From positions 146,731-210,730 of the forward strand of contig RKQB01000008.1 of the NCBI GenBank assembly GCA_003797895.1: a stretch of 64,000 nucleotides of DNA, given 5' to 3'. Made by a program: the position numbers and the translations under genes. Numbering within the stretch: position 1 is the stretch's first letter; each line of letters starts with the position of its first letter. Under the pieces are notes generated by a model. The model was not told the DNA's origin and made no database searches. It worked only from the letters and a program-made list of their open reading frames with translations. Source of the DNA: Cyclobacteriaceae bacterium YHN15. Its GTDB lineage: Bacteria > Bacteroidota > Bacteroidia > Cytophagales > Cyclobacteriaceae. Of the stretch, positions 17,813-25,947 are shown piece by piece.

Positions 17813-17839
17813 TAAAAAAAACCATCAATTGAAGATGGT
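17813..17839 (-). terminator. Terminator overlapping the response-regulator stop codon
   Basis: On the minus strand ACCATC pairs with GATGGT around a 7-base loop and is followed by eight U residues. The 5' arm lies inside the last codons of the response regulator. Confidence 0.75.
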
Positions 17840-18181
17840 CTTGATATATTTTTTTACAAGAGGTTTGGATAAATACCTTTTTACAAGCGAGTAGTTATTT
17901 GCTTTGTCTATGTCCCTTTCATCCACTGAGCTGCTTAATATATAAACTTCTGGATTGGTGTTTTTTGGATGAAATTCCTCCAGAAAATCCCATCCGGTCA
18001 TCTCAGGCATATTGAGATCCAAGAAAAGATAGTTGGGATCTATTTCCGGTATTTCCTTCAGTGCATTGACTGCATTGTCGTATTTGTATATCTCATAAGG
18101 TACCTTGATGTTCTTAGAAATAAGTTTCTCAGTCACAAAGGTGCTTATAGGATCATCATCTATCAATACTATCCTTACCAT
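17825..18181 (-). CDS. Single-domain response regulator (CheY-like)
   Basis: 118 residues consisting of a receiver domain only. The acidic pocket is IDDDPIS, phospho-acceptor Asp is in LFLDLNMPEMTGWDF, the Thr/Ser position is in YILSSSVDERD, and the conserved Lys is in YLSKPL. There is no output domain, so it acts through a partner (kinase, phosphorelay or motor-like target). No histidine kinase gene is adjacent. The C-terminus ends abruptly at a terminator, so it is not truncated by frameshift. Confidence 0.93.
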   Translation of the reverse strand: MVRIVLIDDDPISTFVTEKLISKNIKVPYEIYKYDNAVNALKEIPEIDPNYLFLDLNMPEMTGWDFLEEFHPKNTNPEVYILSSSVDERDIDKANNYSLVKRYLSKPLVKKYIKTIFN

Positions 18182-18284
18182 TCAAATACAAAATATATTG
18201 TTCGAAATACAAATACAATAATACAAATTTACTAAAAGGATTAATATTTGCAATATTTCAAACCAGTATTTTTGTATTTCACAC

Positions 18285-18602
18285 TTATTTTTTTGAAGAA
18301 AACCTTTCTTTTCCGGTCAAAAGGTCAAAAAACAAGATGAAATCTGAGGCCAAGCTGTAAAAAGGATATTTAAAAGTCGCAGGTTTGTTTTTTTCGAAAA
18401 AAAAATGTCCTACCCAGGCAAATCCATATCCCACTATTGGAATCAGAAAAAGCAACCAATAATTGGAAAAATATATTGCCCCTGCAAGTATAAAGAAAAG
18501 TAGAGCAGTACCCACAAAATGAAGTTTTCTAGAGGTTGAATTTTGGTGTTCCGATAAATAATATGGATAAAATTCCTTTAGGCTATTGTATTTGGTTTCC
18601 AT
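18285..18602 (-). CDS. Mpo1/DUF962 family membrane protein
   Basis: 105 residues with two hydrophobic hairpins. The motif YLSEHQNSTSRKLHFVGTALLF and the late GYGFAWVGHFFFEKNKPATFKYPFYSLASD match the DUF962/Mpo1 family, whose yeast member is an iron-dependent dioxygenase of 2-hydroxy fatty acids. The His residues of the H-x-x-G and G-H patterns are kept. Activity in this bacterium is an inference. It follows the DUF4136 lipoprotein gene on the same strand by 18 bases and may be co-transcribed. Confidence 0.88.
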   Translation of the reverse strand: METKYNSLKEFYPYYLSEHQNSTSRKLHFVGTALLFFILAGAIYFSNYWLLFLIPIVGYGFAWVGHFFFEKNKPATFKYPFYSLASDFILFFDLLTGKERFSSKK

Positions 18603-18620
18603 AATTTAATGTTTAAGAGG

Positions 18621-19178
18621 TTATTTGATATGCTGTAGATATGTTTCTCCTATTTTTTCCACTGATTTCATTACCTTTCTGTTTTTCTCCTTCGGATTAT
18701 GAATTTCTGATACAGCGGTCAGGCTCATCAGCATTTTTTCATTACTGGGATCTATGAAGTCTACAATCAGTTGCATCAGTTCATAATTTCTGGAAGAACC
18801 AGTATCCTGAGGCCTGTACATTCTAGGATCATACATCCAAGGGTCCCAAACTCTATATCCCCACATAGGGTATAAGTTATTGTAAATTTCTTTTTGTCTC
18901 TTGTCTTCATTGGATGTATACCTTATTATCAGGTCTGGTTTCTCTCTTTCATATACCAATCCTTGGTTTTCAAATATATCCTTCAATCCATCTGATACCA
19001 AAGCATCAAGATAGTCATCCGGAAATCCCTTATGTCCTATTTCCCTGTTTAGAATCACAAAAGATTTATAATTTTTGTAAGGTTTAAATTCGGTCTTTTC
19101 TTTGAAAATTTCAATAGAACTACATGCAGTTCCAAATAGCAATAGAGATAAGATGATTAGCTTTTTTATTTGGGTCAT
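18621..19178 (-). CDS. DUF4136 lipoprotein
   Basis: 185 residues from the ATG at 19178. The longer frame to 19247 adds residues without a signal peptide, while this start gives MTQIKKLIILSLLLFGTACSS with a lipobox (GTAC). DUF4136 features follow: YKSFVILN, the GKG-like GFPDDYLDALVSDGLKDIFENQGL, KPDLIIRYTSNEDK, and a Trp/Tyr-rich loop WGYRVWDPWMYDPRMY. A periplasmic lipoprotein of unknown role. A second DUF4136 gene occurs at 60.4 kb. Confidence 0.88.
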   Translation of the reverse strand: MTQIKKLIILSLLLFGTACSSIEIFKEKTEFKPYKNYKSFVILNREIGHKGFPDDYLDALVSDGLKDIFENQGLVYEREKPDLIIRYTSNEDKRQKEIYNNLYPMWGYRVWDPWMYDPRMYRPQDTGSSRNYELMQLIVDFIDPSNEKMLMSLTAVSEIHNPKEKNRKVMKSVEKIGETYLQHIK

Positions 19179-19491
19179 TTTGTAATGAGTTATCTGTTTA
19201 ATATAACGAAAGGATAACATTACAGTTGAATTTAATAAAGAAAACAATTAACTTAAAGTATTTGAGGATATTTTACATTGTTTTGAATTTGCGGATTTTC
19301 AGCCTTAATTTTTTCATCATTTTTATTTAAGTGTGATTTAGGGTTGAAGGAACGTGAAAAACCTTTCTTTTTTAAATTTTTAAATTCATTTGATTAATTT
19401 GCGACACTTAAAATTCTTTGAATTCATCTATAACATTGTAAGTAAAACTTTATCGTCACATTATTTCCTTTTGTATTAAACCTAAACATTC
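19179..19491. other. Divergent intergenic region (313 bases)
   Basis: AT-rich spacer between the DUF4136 lipoprotein and the DUF3078 gene. It must contain both promoters. TAATTTG, one base short of the Bacteroidota TAnnTTTG -7 box, is seen near 19394, but no -33 partner at the right distance. No open frame, hairpin or repeat stands out. Confidence 0.5.
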
Positions 19492-20403
19492 ATGCTAATG
19501 AAAAGATTATTTATAGTTTGTTTTTCCGTCCTTATAGGACAAGGATCTTTCGCACAGGATGTGGAAGAATTGACCGAGGCAGTGGAAGAAGCCGCGGCAG
19601 ATACTACTTATTGGGATAAAGAATTTTCATTTGGGATAAACTTCAATCAGGCTGCTTTTTCCGGAAACTGGAAGGCTGGGGGCGTAAATTCCATTGCTTT
19701 GGGCTCTATTGTGTCCGGCAAGGCAAATTACGCCAAAGATAAATGGAGCTGGGACAATCAAATAGAACTGATCTACGGTTTGGTAAAGAATGAAGGACAG
19801 GATTTCAGGAAATCCAATGACAGGATATTTTTTGACTCAAAAGTAGGGCGTAAAATCAGTGAAAAATGGGGGTATTTTGCTTCGGTAAACTTTATTACCC
19901 AGTTCACCCAAGGTTTTGATTACAGTCAGGATGATCCTATTCTAATTTCCAGCTTTTTTTCTCCGGCATTTTTGACCACCGGTTTTGGTATGGAATACAA
20001 ACCGAATGAAGAGTTTGCTTTGCGCTTGGCACCTTTTTCTCCAAGATTCACCTTTGTGACAGACCCAAACATTATTAACAATGTACCGGAAAATTATGGA
20101 GTTCCTGCGGGACAGACAATCAGACAGGAGTGGTTGGCATTCCAGTTATTTATGACTTACAATAAGAAATTCAATGATAATTTTACTTTGAACTCCAGGT
20201 ATCAGATGTTTGCCAACTTGGAAACATTGGCTTTTAAAACCATAGATCACCGTCTTGATTTTACCCTGATAGCCAAAATCACAAAATATGTGGATGTAAC
20301 TTTTACCAGTATCAATGTATATGATATTGATATGACTTCCGGGATTCAGTTCAGCCAGGCATTGGCCTTAGGCCTTTTGTACAAAGTAGGTAATAAAAAG
20401 TAG
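19492..20403 (+). CDS. DUF3078 outer-membrane protein
   Basis: 303 residues with a signal peptide (cleaved near GSFA-QD). The motif WDKEFSFGINFNQAAFSGNWKAGGVNSIALG is the DUF3078 opening, followed by alternating beta strands with aromatic girdle residues and a barrel-like C-terminus (LALGLLYKVGNKK). Probably a small outer-membrane beta-barrel of unknown function; widespread in Bacteroidota. Transcribed alone and closed by a hairpin about 110 bases downstream. Confidence 0.88.
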   Translation: MLMKRLFIVCFSVLIGQGSFAQDVEELTEAVEEAAADTTYWDKEFSFGINFNQAAFSGNWKAGGVNSIALGSIVSGKANYAKDKWSWDNQIELIYGLVKNEGQDFRKSNDRIFFDSKVGRKISEKWGYFASVNFITQFTQGFDYSQDDPILISSFFSPAFLTTGFGMEYKPNEEFALRLAPFSPRFTFVTDPNIINNVPENYGVPAGQTIRQEWLAFQLFMTYNKKFNDNFTLNSRYQMFANLETLAFKTIDHRLDFTLIAKITKYVDVTFTSINVYDIDMTSGIQFSQALALGLLYKVGNKK

Positions 20404-20510
20404 GTCTTTTTATATGATTTTTTTAAAAAATTTTGAATTTTACAAATATGTATTATTTTTGTTTCAATTGTGGTAGTTAAATAATAGTTGGTTTAGTTTT
20501 CATATAAAGG

Positions 20511-20535
20511 GCAGGAGAATTTCTCCTGCTTTTTT
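20511..20535 (+). terminator. Terminator downstream of the DUF3078 gene
   Basis: GCAGGAGAA and TTCTCCTGC form a nine-base-pair stem with a minimal loop followed by T6. Located 108 bases after the stop, so the transcript has a long 3' part. Confidence 0.82.
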
Positions 20536-20540
20536 AATAA

Positions 20541-20567
20541 AAAAGCAATCCAATTTGGATTGCTTTT
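20541..20567 (-). terminator. Terminator downstream of the universal stress protein gene
   Basis: AAAAGCAATCCAA and TTGGATTGCTTTT are inverted around a single base. On the minus strand it lies about 23 bases after the USP stop codon and ends in a U-run. Confidence 0.78.
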
Positions 20568-20589
20568 AGTGGGCCAAAGATTTAGAAAT

Positions 20590-21426
20590 TTATTTTTTAA
20601 GTTTCCTGATACTGATAACAGGTAAATCGGTCATTGCAATCAGATTTTCAGTTATACTCGGTGAAAAATACTGCATCAGATCGGATTTCCCGAAAGTGAT
20701 GACGGCTATTCCATCAGCTTTTGATTTTTCGGCAAACTGAATAATGCCTCTCTCTTCTTTGAAAGCGTCTATTATATTGATGTCGTAGGCATAATTACTG
20801 AATTCCTTTAAATAGGATTTCCCGACATTGATGATGTCATTGGTTTCCATAAAATATGTTGGAGTATTGACAAAAAGAATATCCAACTTTGCACCTATTG
20901 TTTCTGCAAGAGCTTCAGCTGATCTGAAAGATTCACCGGTTTCTTCCCTGAAATTCGTGGCAAAAACCAATTTATTGATGGCTGTTTTATCATTGTTTTC
21001 TTTGATAACGAAAACAGGAACGGATGATCTCCTTATCATACTGTAAGTATTACTTCCCAACATATGCTCCTTGAATCCATACTGACCATGTGAACCCATT
21101 ACCACAAAATCAATATGTTCAGATTCCACATATTTATGGATTTTCTCATTTCCGTCATTAAATACCAATAATTTTCTCGATTCAATTCCTTCAATTTGAG
21201 CTCTGCTTAACAAAACTTTGAGTTTTTCTTTGGCACTGGCAATGGCTGATTTGGTTTCAGGGAAGAAATCCTCTTGTTCTTTGGTCAGTTTAGCCCAATC
21301 AACAGGAGTAATTATGATATGTAAAAATACCAATTCGGCCTTAATCTTCTTGGCCAAGTTGAAGGCATAATCTTCAGCTGCCTTGGCACAAGTAGAAAAA
21401 TCGGTGGGGATGAGTATCTTTTTCAT
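20590..21426 (-). CDS. Universal stress protein, two tandem UspA domains
   Basis: 278 residues. The first UspA domain starts MKKILIPTDFSTCAKAAEDYA and carries the nucleotide-binding pattern VMGSHGQYGFKEHMLGSNTYSMIRRSSVPVFVI (G-x2-G-x9-G-S/T style). The second starts near residue 148 (INKLVFATNFREETGESFRS) and has a weaker ITFGKSDLMQYFSPSITENLI. The second site lacks the full G-2x-G pattern, so it may not bind ATP. Cytoplasmic stress response; a precise role cannot be stated. Confidence 0.92.
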   Translation of the reverse strand: MKKILIPTDFSTCAKAAEDYAFNLAKKIKAELVFLHIIITPVDWAKLTKEQEDFFPETKSAIASAKEKLKVLLSRAQIEGIESRKLLVFNDGNEKIHKYVESEHIDFVVMGSHGQYGFKEHMLGSNTYSMIRRSSVPVFVIKENNDKTAINKLVFATNFREETGESFRSAEALAETIGAKLDILFVNTPTYFMETNDIINVGKSYLKEFSNYAYDINIIDAFKEERGIIQFAEKSKADGIAVITFGKSDLMQYFSPSITENLIAMTDLPVISIRKLKK

Positions 21427-21536
21427 GACTTTTGGGTTTGGATTGTTATTATTGATATAAATGTAGCCTGTAAATCATAAATTTTTGCTAGTTGAAATCA
21501 TTCAGAACCATGATAAAAGTCAGTTTATACAATTAA

Positions 21537-21565
21537 AAAAGCCCTTTGCTTTCGCAAAAGGCTTT
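21537..21565 (-). terminator. Terminator after tRNA-Arg
   Basis: AAAGCCnnTTTGC pairs with GCAAAnnGGCTTT around TTTC (nn pair imperfectly). On the minus strand it starts 6 bases after the tRNA 3' end and runs into six U residues. Confidence 0.8.
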
Positions 21566-21570
21566 GAATG

Positions 21571-21644
21571 TACGCGCGGAAGGATTCGAACCCTCAACCC
21601 TCGGAGCCGAAATCCGATATTCTATCCAGTTGAACTACGCGCGC
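21571..21644 (-). tRNA. tRNA-Arg (anticodon UCG)
   Basis: The minus strand folds as a cloverleaf: acceptor GCGCGCG with CGCGCGT (one G-U), D arm beginning TAGTTCAACTGG, anticodon stem TCGGA/TCCGA with loop TTTCGGC, T arm GAGGG-TTCGAAT-CCTTC. The anticodon is TCG, reading Arg CGA and wobble CGN, and base 37 is G as expected for codons starting with C. The terminal CCA is not encoded. It is followed by its own terminator and lies 18 bases downstream of sucC's stop on the same strand. Confidence 0.95.
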
Positions 21645-21662
21645 AACTTATAAAGTTGATTA

Positions 21663-22877
21663 TCAGGCAGAAATAGCTGACCTAACTTTCTCCGCAGCTT
21701 CCTTCAGTGTTATTGCCGAGGAAACTTTCAAACCGGATTCATCTATGATTTTTGCTCCTTCTTCTGCATTAGTTCCTTGAAGTCTGACTATGATTGGAAC
21801 GGGGATGTTTCCTATGGATTTATAAGCCTCAACCACACCATTGGCAATTCTGTCACATCTGACTATTCCACCAAAGACATTGATTAGAATTGCTTTTACA
21901 TTTGGATCCTGTAGAATGATTCTGAAACCTGCCTCTACAGTGACTGCATTGGCTCCACCACCTACGTCAAGGAAATTGGCAGGTTCGCCTCCTGAAAGCT
22001 TGATCATGTCCATGGTGGCCATTGCCAATCCGGCACCATTCACCATACATCCAACGTTGCCGTCTAACTTCACATAATTCAAGTCAGATTTTCCGGCTTC
22101 CACTTCCAAAGGATCTTCTTCCGCCAAATCCCTTAATTCAGCAAGATCCTTGTGTCTAAACATAGCATTATCATCCAAATTAACTTTGGCGTCCACTGCC
22201 AGAATCTTATCGTCTGAAGTTTTGAGAACAGGGTTGATTTCAAATTGGGAAGCATCGGAACCAATATAAGCATTGTAAAGAGCGGTGATAAATTTAACCA
22301 TCTCCTTAAATGCATTACCTTCCAATCCAAGTTTAAAAGCAACTTTTCTCGCTTGGAATCCCTGCAATCCTACTCTTGGGTCAACCCACTCTTTGATTAT
22401 TTTTTCGGGATGCTTTTCTGCTACCTCTTCAATATCCATTCCACCTTCTGTAGATGCCATAATCACATTACTGCCTTTGGCCCTGTCAAGTAGGATGGAT
22501 AAATAATATTCTTTTGGTTCTGAAGCTCCTGGATAATACACATCTTCAGCCACCAATATTTTGTTTACTTTTTTGCCCTCAGGTCCTGTCTGAATGGTTA
22601 CCAAGGTGCCACCAAGGATGTTTTTTGCTTTCTCCGGCACTTCATCAAGATTTTTGGCCAAAACCACTCCATTAGAGCCGGTTTCTTTTACTTTACCTTT
22701 ACCCCTTCCACCTGCATGGATTTGGGCTTTGATAACATACCAGGAAGTTCCGGTTTCTGCATTGAGTTTTTTTGCGGCTTTCAATGCAGTCTCAGGACTA
22801 TCGGCAACGACACCTTCCTGAATTCTCACACCGTAGCCTTTCAAAAGTTCTTTGGCTTGATATTCGTGTATATTCAT
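21663..22877 (-). CDS. sucC: Succinyl-CoA synthetase, beta subunit (ADP/GDP-forming)
   Basis: 404 residues. ATP-grasp fold at the N-terminus (MNIHEYQAKELLKGYGV, IKAQIHAGGRGKGKVKE) and the CoA-ligase domain with NPLVKT-equivalent INPVLKTSDDK, NGAGLAMATMDMIKLSGGEPANFLDVGGGA, and VFGGIVRCDRIANGV. It makes ATP or GTP from succinyl-CoA in the citric acid cycle with SucD, whose gene is not adjacent. A promoter with both elements is seen just upstream. tRNA-Arg follows it on the same strand. Confidence 0.96.
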   Translation of the reverse strand: MNIHEYQAKELLKGYGVRIQEGVVADSPETALKAAKKLNAETGTSWYVIKAQIHAGGRGKGKVKETGSNGVVLAKNLDEVPEKAKNILGGTLVTIQTGPEGKKVNKILVAEDVYYPGASEPKEYYLSILLDRAKGSNVIMASTEGGMDIEEVAEKHPEKIIKEWVDPRVGLQGFQARKVAFKLGLEGNAFKEMVKFITALYNAYIGSDASQFEINPVLKTSDDKILAVDAKVNLDDNAMFRHKDLAELRDLAEEDPLEVEAGKSDLNYVKLDGNVGCMVNGAGLAMATMDMIKLSGGEPANFLDVGGGANAVTVEAGFRIILQDPNVKAILINVFGGIVRCDRIANGVVEAYKSIGNIPVPIIVRLQGTNAEEGAKIIDESGLKVSSAITLKEAAEKVRSAISA

Positions 22878-22895
22878 CCTTGTAAAATTTTTGCC

Positions 22896-22926
22896 CGAAG
22901 TTAAGCGCTACATATTGATTTTTCAA
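22896..22926 (-). promoter_or_regulatory. Candidate Bacteroidota sigma-A promoter of sucC
   Basis: On the minus strand TTG (22924-22926) and TAACTTCG (22896-22903) are 20 bases apart. The consensus is TTG/TTTG, 19-21 bases, then TAnnTTTG; the -7 box differs by one base. The predicted start would be about a dozen bases before the ATG, giving a short leader. Confidence 0.5.
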
Positions 22927-23015
22927 GTTAACCATTGCTCTTTTTGGGAAATAAATAGCATTTTTGAAGCTTAATTAATACTGCCACATTATCTTTATCA
23001 ATTATTGTTCATGCT

Positions 23016-23690
23016 ATGCTCAAAGCCAAAGGAATTCAAAAATATTATGGAGACCTCCATGTCCTTAAAGGTGTGGATGTGGAAATATTTGATAATGAAG
23101 TAGTTTCTGTAGTTGGAGCATCCGGTGCAGGGAAAAGTACACTCCTTCATATTTTGGGTACCTTGGACAATGCCGATGAAGGAGAAGTTTGGATTGGACA
23201 AACTTTGGTGTCAAAACTCAAAGGAGATAAACTCGCGGATTTCAGAAACAGTCAGATAGGATTCATCTTCCAGTTTCATAATTTGTTGCCTGAATTTACT
23301 GCAGAAGAAAATATCCTTATTCCTGGCTTGATTGCAGGCAAAACAGAACAGGAATTAAGGAATAGAGCTAAAGATTTGTCCCAATTGTTAGGTTTTGAAA
23401 ATAGGCTTTCCCATAAACCTTCTGAATTGTCAGGAGGGGAACAACAACGTGTTGCTGTAGCAAGGGCATTGATCAATAATCCCAAAATTGTATTTGCAGA
23501 TGAACCAAGCGGAAACCTTGACTCTCAAAATGCCCAGGCCCTCCATGAGCTTTTTTTTAAATTGAGGGAAAATTTTGGGCAATCTTTTGTCATAGTTACC
23601 CATAACCAAGAACTTGCAAAAATGGCTGATAGAACCTTGACCATGCAGGACGGTAAAATCCTTTCCATGCTCAGCAATGTCAAGGGATAG
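23016..23690 (+). CDS. ABC transporter ATPase (LolD-like)
   Basis: 224 residues, a complete ABC ATPase: Walker A GASGAGKST, Q-loop FIFQFHNLLPEFTAEEN, signature LSGGEQQRVAVARAL, Walker B IVFADEPSGNLD, His-loop VTHNQEL. The LPEFTAEEN and PSGNLD parts are typical of LolD/MacB-type lipoprotein-release or efflux ATPases. The permease genes LolC/E are not next to it, as is common in Bacteroidota where they are encoded elsewhere. Stands alone. Also see the ATPase-less membrane domain at 28.6 kb, for which a free ATPase like this could be a partner, though the families differ. Confidence 0.92.
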   Translation: MLKAKGIQKYYGDLHVLKGVDVEIFDNEVVSVVGASGAGKSTLLHILGTLDNADEGEVWIGQTLVSKLKGDKLADFRNSQIGFIFQFHNLLPEFTAEENILIPGLIAGKTEQELRNRAKDLSQLLGFENRLSHKPSELSGGEQQRVAVARALINNPKIVFADEPSGNLDSQNAQALHELFFKLRENFGQSFVIVTHNQELAKMADRTLTMQDGKILSMLSNVKG

Positions 23691-23815
23691 AAACAATAGG
23701 ATGTTTTCAGAATTTAATTTTTTAATGGTTTGCATTTATATAAGTTCAGGATTGGGATATTAAAGGCAGAATCATATCATTTAATACCTTAGCTTTGCCG
23801 AAATTTAAATAAGAA

Positions 23816-24646
23816 TTGAGTAATAAGAGTGTTCAAAACATGCTTTTTGCAGGGTTTCTTTTTTCCCTGATGAATGTATCTGTCAAACTGATACCTCATA
23901 TTCCTGCCATTGAAATTATTTTGTTTCGATCAGTTTTCAGTTTGATATTTACCTTTTTGTTGATCAAAAAAGCGGGAGTTCCTTTATTCGGTAACAATAA
24001 AAAACTACTTGTTCTTAGGGGTATTGTGGGTTCAATTGGTCTGATTGCTTTTTTTTATAACCTGCAGACCATTCCACTCGCCTCAGCAGTAACCATCAAT
24101 TACCTCGCACCGATATTTACCACCATACTGGGTATTTTTATAGTCAAAGAAAGGGTTCGGACCATGCAGTTTGTCTATTTTGGTATATCCTTTATTGGGG
24201 TTATTATTATTGAAGGATTTGACCCAAGGATTACTTTTTTTGATCTTTCCGTGGGTTTGATTGCCGCATTGGCAATGGGGATAGCATATAATCTTATCAG
24301 GAAAATCAGTAATTCAGAACATCCCCTGGTCATCATGTTTTATTTTCCACTCATAACCATCCCCATTGCAGCTGTATTCAGTTATTTCATATGGGTTATG
24401 CCCCAAAAGTGGGATTGGGCAATCCTGTTGGCAGTGGGATTTCTTACCCAGTTTGCTCAGTACTTTATGACTTTAGCCTATCAAAATGCAAACTTATCCA
24501 AAGTTGCCAGTTTAAGCTATATAGGAATTATTTATGCCCTGGGTTTTGGTTTCTTTATATTTGATGAAACCTTCAGCTTGATAAGCTTTGTAGGTATGTT
24601 TTTGGTATTGGGGGGAGTCCTATTGAATGTGACTTCAAGAAAGTGA
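23816..24646 (+). CDS. EamA/DMT family transporter
   Basis: 276 residues, ten predicted membrane helices in two EamA repeats (first GFLFSLMNVSVKLIPHIPAIEIILFRSVFS, second starting near VGLIAALAMGIAYNLIRK). Ends in GMFLVLGGVLLNVTSRK. Members export amino acids or other metabolites; substrate unknown here. Start TTG at 23816. A TAGCTTTG (23790-23797) matches the -7 consensus TAnnTTTG and lies 19 bases before the start, but no -33 TTG at correct spacing was found. Confidence 0.88.
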   Translation: MSNKSVQNMLFAGFLFSLMNVSVKLIPHIPAIEIILFRSVFSLIFTFLLIKKAGVPLFGNNKKLLVLRGIVGSIGLIAFFYNLQTIPLASAVTINYLAPIFTTILGIFIVKERVRTMQFVYFGISFIGVIIIEGFDPRITFFDLSVGLIAALAMGIAYNLIRKISNSEHPLVIMFYFPLITIPIAAVFSYFIWVMPQKWDWAILLAVGFLTQFAQYFMTLAYQNANLSKVASLSYIGIIYALGFGFFIFDETFSLISFVGMFLVLGGVLLNVTSRK

Positions 24647-24985
24647 AATTGTTGTGGATTTAAAAGGATTTGGTTATATCCGAAATATCCCTTTAAACTT
24701 TCTGACTGAATGCTGGCTGGAAAATATTTGGACCAAAAATATTTGAAAATCAAATGATTATGTGTATTCATCTCAATCGCTATTGAGGTGCTAATCTTCA
24801 ATCACTAAATGTATGGTTTTATTGCATTCTTTACTCTTGCTGTGAATCCAAGCCCACAATCAAGATTAAAGTTATTTAGGTAGAGAACTTTTGGCCTAAT
24901 TTTAGATGAAATTATTTTGAAAAAATTATGTTATTATGGTTACAAACGTTTTGGTAGCTTCGACTCTTATTTAAAACCGGTTAGC
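24647..24985. other. Intergenic region before the Asp-rich lipoprotein (339 bases)
   Basis: AT-rich, with no convincing open frame. An AAATATTTG stretch occurs twice close together (near 24722 and 24738). Probably the promoter region of the lipoprotein-CHAT unit; no clear box is seen. Confidence 0.5.
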
Positions 24986-25909
24986 ATGAATAAGTTTTTG
25001 ATGTATTTTCTGATACTAATAATTTCAGGTTTCGTTGCCTGTGAATCCTCTTTGATTAACGATGATACGGATTTAAATAATGATAATGGTCAGGCTTTTA
25101 ATTGTGAGAATTTCAGCTACAGTGATACTATTTTCTTTATCAACGCCGCAACTGAGAATAAGATAATTCCGGTTCAAAATTTAAACGGACAGTTTACTGC
25201 ATTTCCTGAAGGTCTTCAAATCAATACTCTAACAGGAGAAATCGATATCAATAAAAGTGAAACAGGTCTAAAGTATAAGGTCTCCTTTACGCCGACTTCT
25301 GCTTCTGAAAGTGTTTGCGAATTTGAACTGGTTATCGCAGGAGTAAACTATCTGGATAAGATTTATATTTTAGATCAAAATGATTTTTTGGCAAGCCCGG
25401 TTTTCAATGCCAATCCAACTGCATTAAGCCCTTGTCCCGACGATGACGACGACGATGCTGCCGATGATGTTGATGACTCTGATGATGTTGATGACTCTGA
25501 TGATGATAATAGCGTTTGTAAATTTGACGAAATAGGTCCAGATGATAAAAAATTAGCAGATATAGGAATTGAGGTAAATTCTTCTACCGGTGAAATTGAT
25601 TTAAAAAAGACAGTTGAAAACAAAGCCTTTGGGGAAATTCCTCAAAACGGAAGCACCTTGGATGTGAGAATGTTTTATAGTTTGCAGGACAATAGCCTTG
25701 GGGCATTGAACGGAATTGACCTTAAGATTTTTTATTTTACCACCTTACAGGATGTTCCTCAAAGCCTCCTGGATGAAATAGAGGAAAAGAAAAACGGGAT
25801 TTTAAGCTATTCTCAAACTTTCAATATAGAAAATGCCAGAATAGCAGCTGATAATCCAAAAACAAAACCCAGGCCTCCTTATTTGGTCATTGTTGCCAGC
25901 TTACAATAA
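24986..25909 (+). CDS. Asp-rich lipoprotein, partner-like gene of the CHAT protein
   Basis: 307 residues from the ATG at 24986, giving MNKFLMYFLILIISGFVACESS with a lipobox (FVAC). The reading 69 bases longer adds non-signal residues. Two copies of a TGEIDI/TGEIDL motif (around residues 80 and 200) suggest a repeated beta-sandwich, like short Ig-type repeats in Bacteroidota surface proteins. Between them is an acidic run (DDDDD, DDVDDSDD repeated) encoded by imperfect repeats of GATGATGTTGATGACTCT. Cys residues are few but paired around the Asp run (ALSPCPD, NSVCKFD). Only 38 bases separate it from the CHAT gene, so co-expression is likely. Function unknown. Confidence 0.75.
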   Translation: MNKFLMYFLILIISGFVACESSLINDDTDLNNDNGQAFNCENFSYSDTIFFINAATENKIIPVQNLNGQFTAFPEGLQINTLTGEIDINKSETGLKYKVSFTPTSASESVCEFELVIAGVNYLDKIYILDQNDFLASPVFNANPTALSPCPDDDDDDAADDVDDSDDVDDSDDDNSVCKFDEIGPDDKKLADIGIEVNSSTGEIDLKKTVENKAFGEIPQNGSTLDVRMFYSLQDNSLGALNGIDLKIFYFTTLQDVPQSLLDEIEEKKNGILSYSQTFNIENARIAADNPKTKPRPPYLVIVASLQ

Positions 25910-25947
25910 ATTGGGTAATATTACCACCAAATCAAATCAGTCCAACT

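Noticed and set aside
17825..18181. Truncated two-component regulator (missing output domain)
   Set aside because: The frame ends at a terminator with normal sequence; single-domain CheY-like proteins are a normal class.
22133..22342. Extra frames opposite sucC
   Set aside because: Shadows in other frames of a strongly conserved gene.
25375..25623. Ser-rich minus-strand frame inside the Asp-rich lipoprotein
   Set aside because: Antisense of the Asp codons (GAT/GAC reads as ATC/GTC or TCA), produced by composition only.
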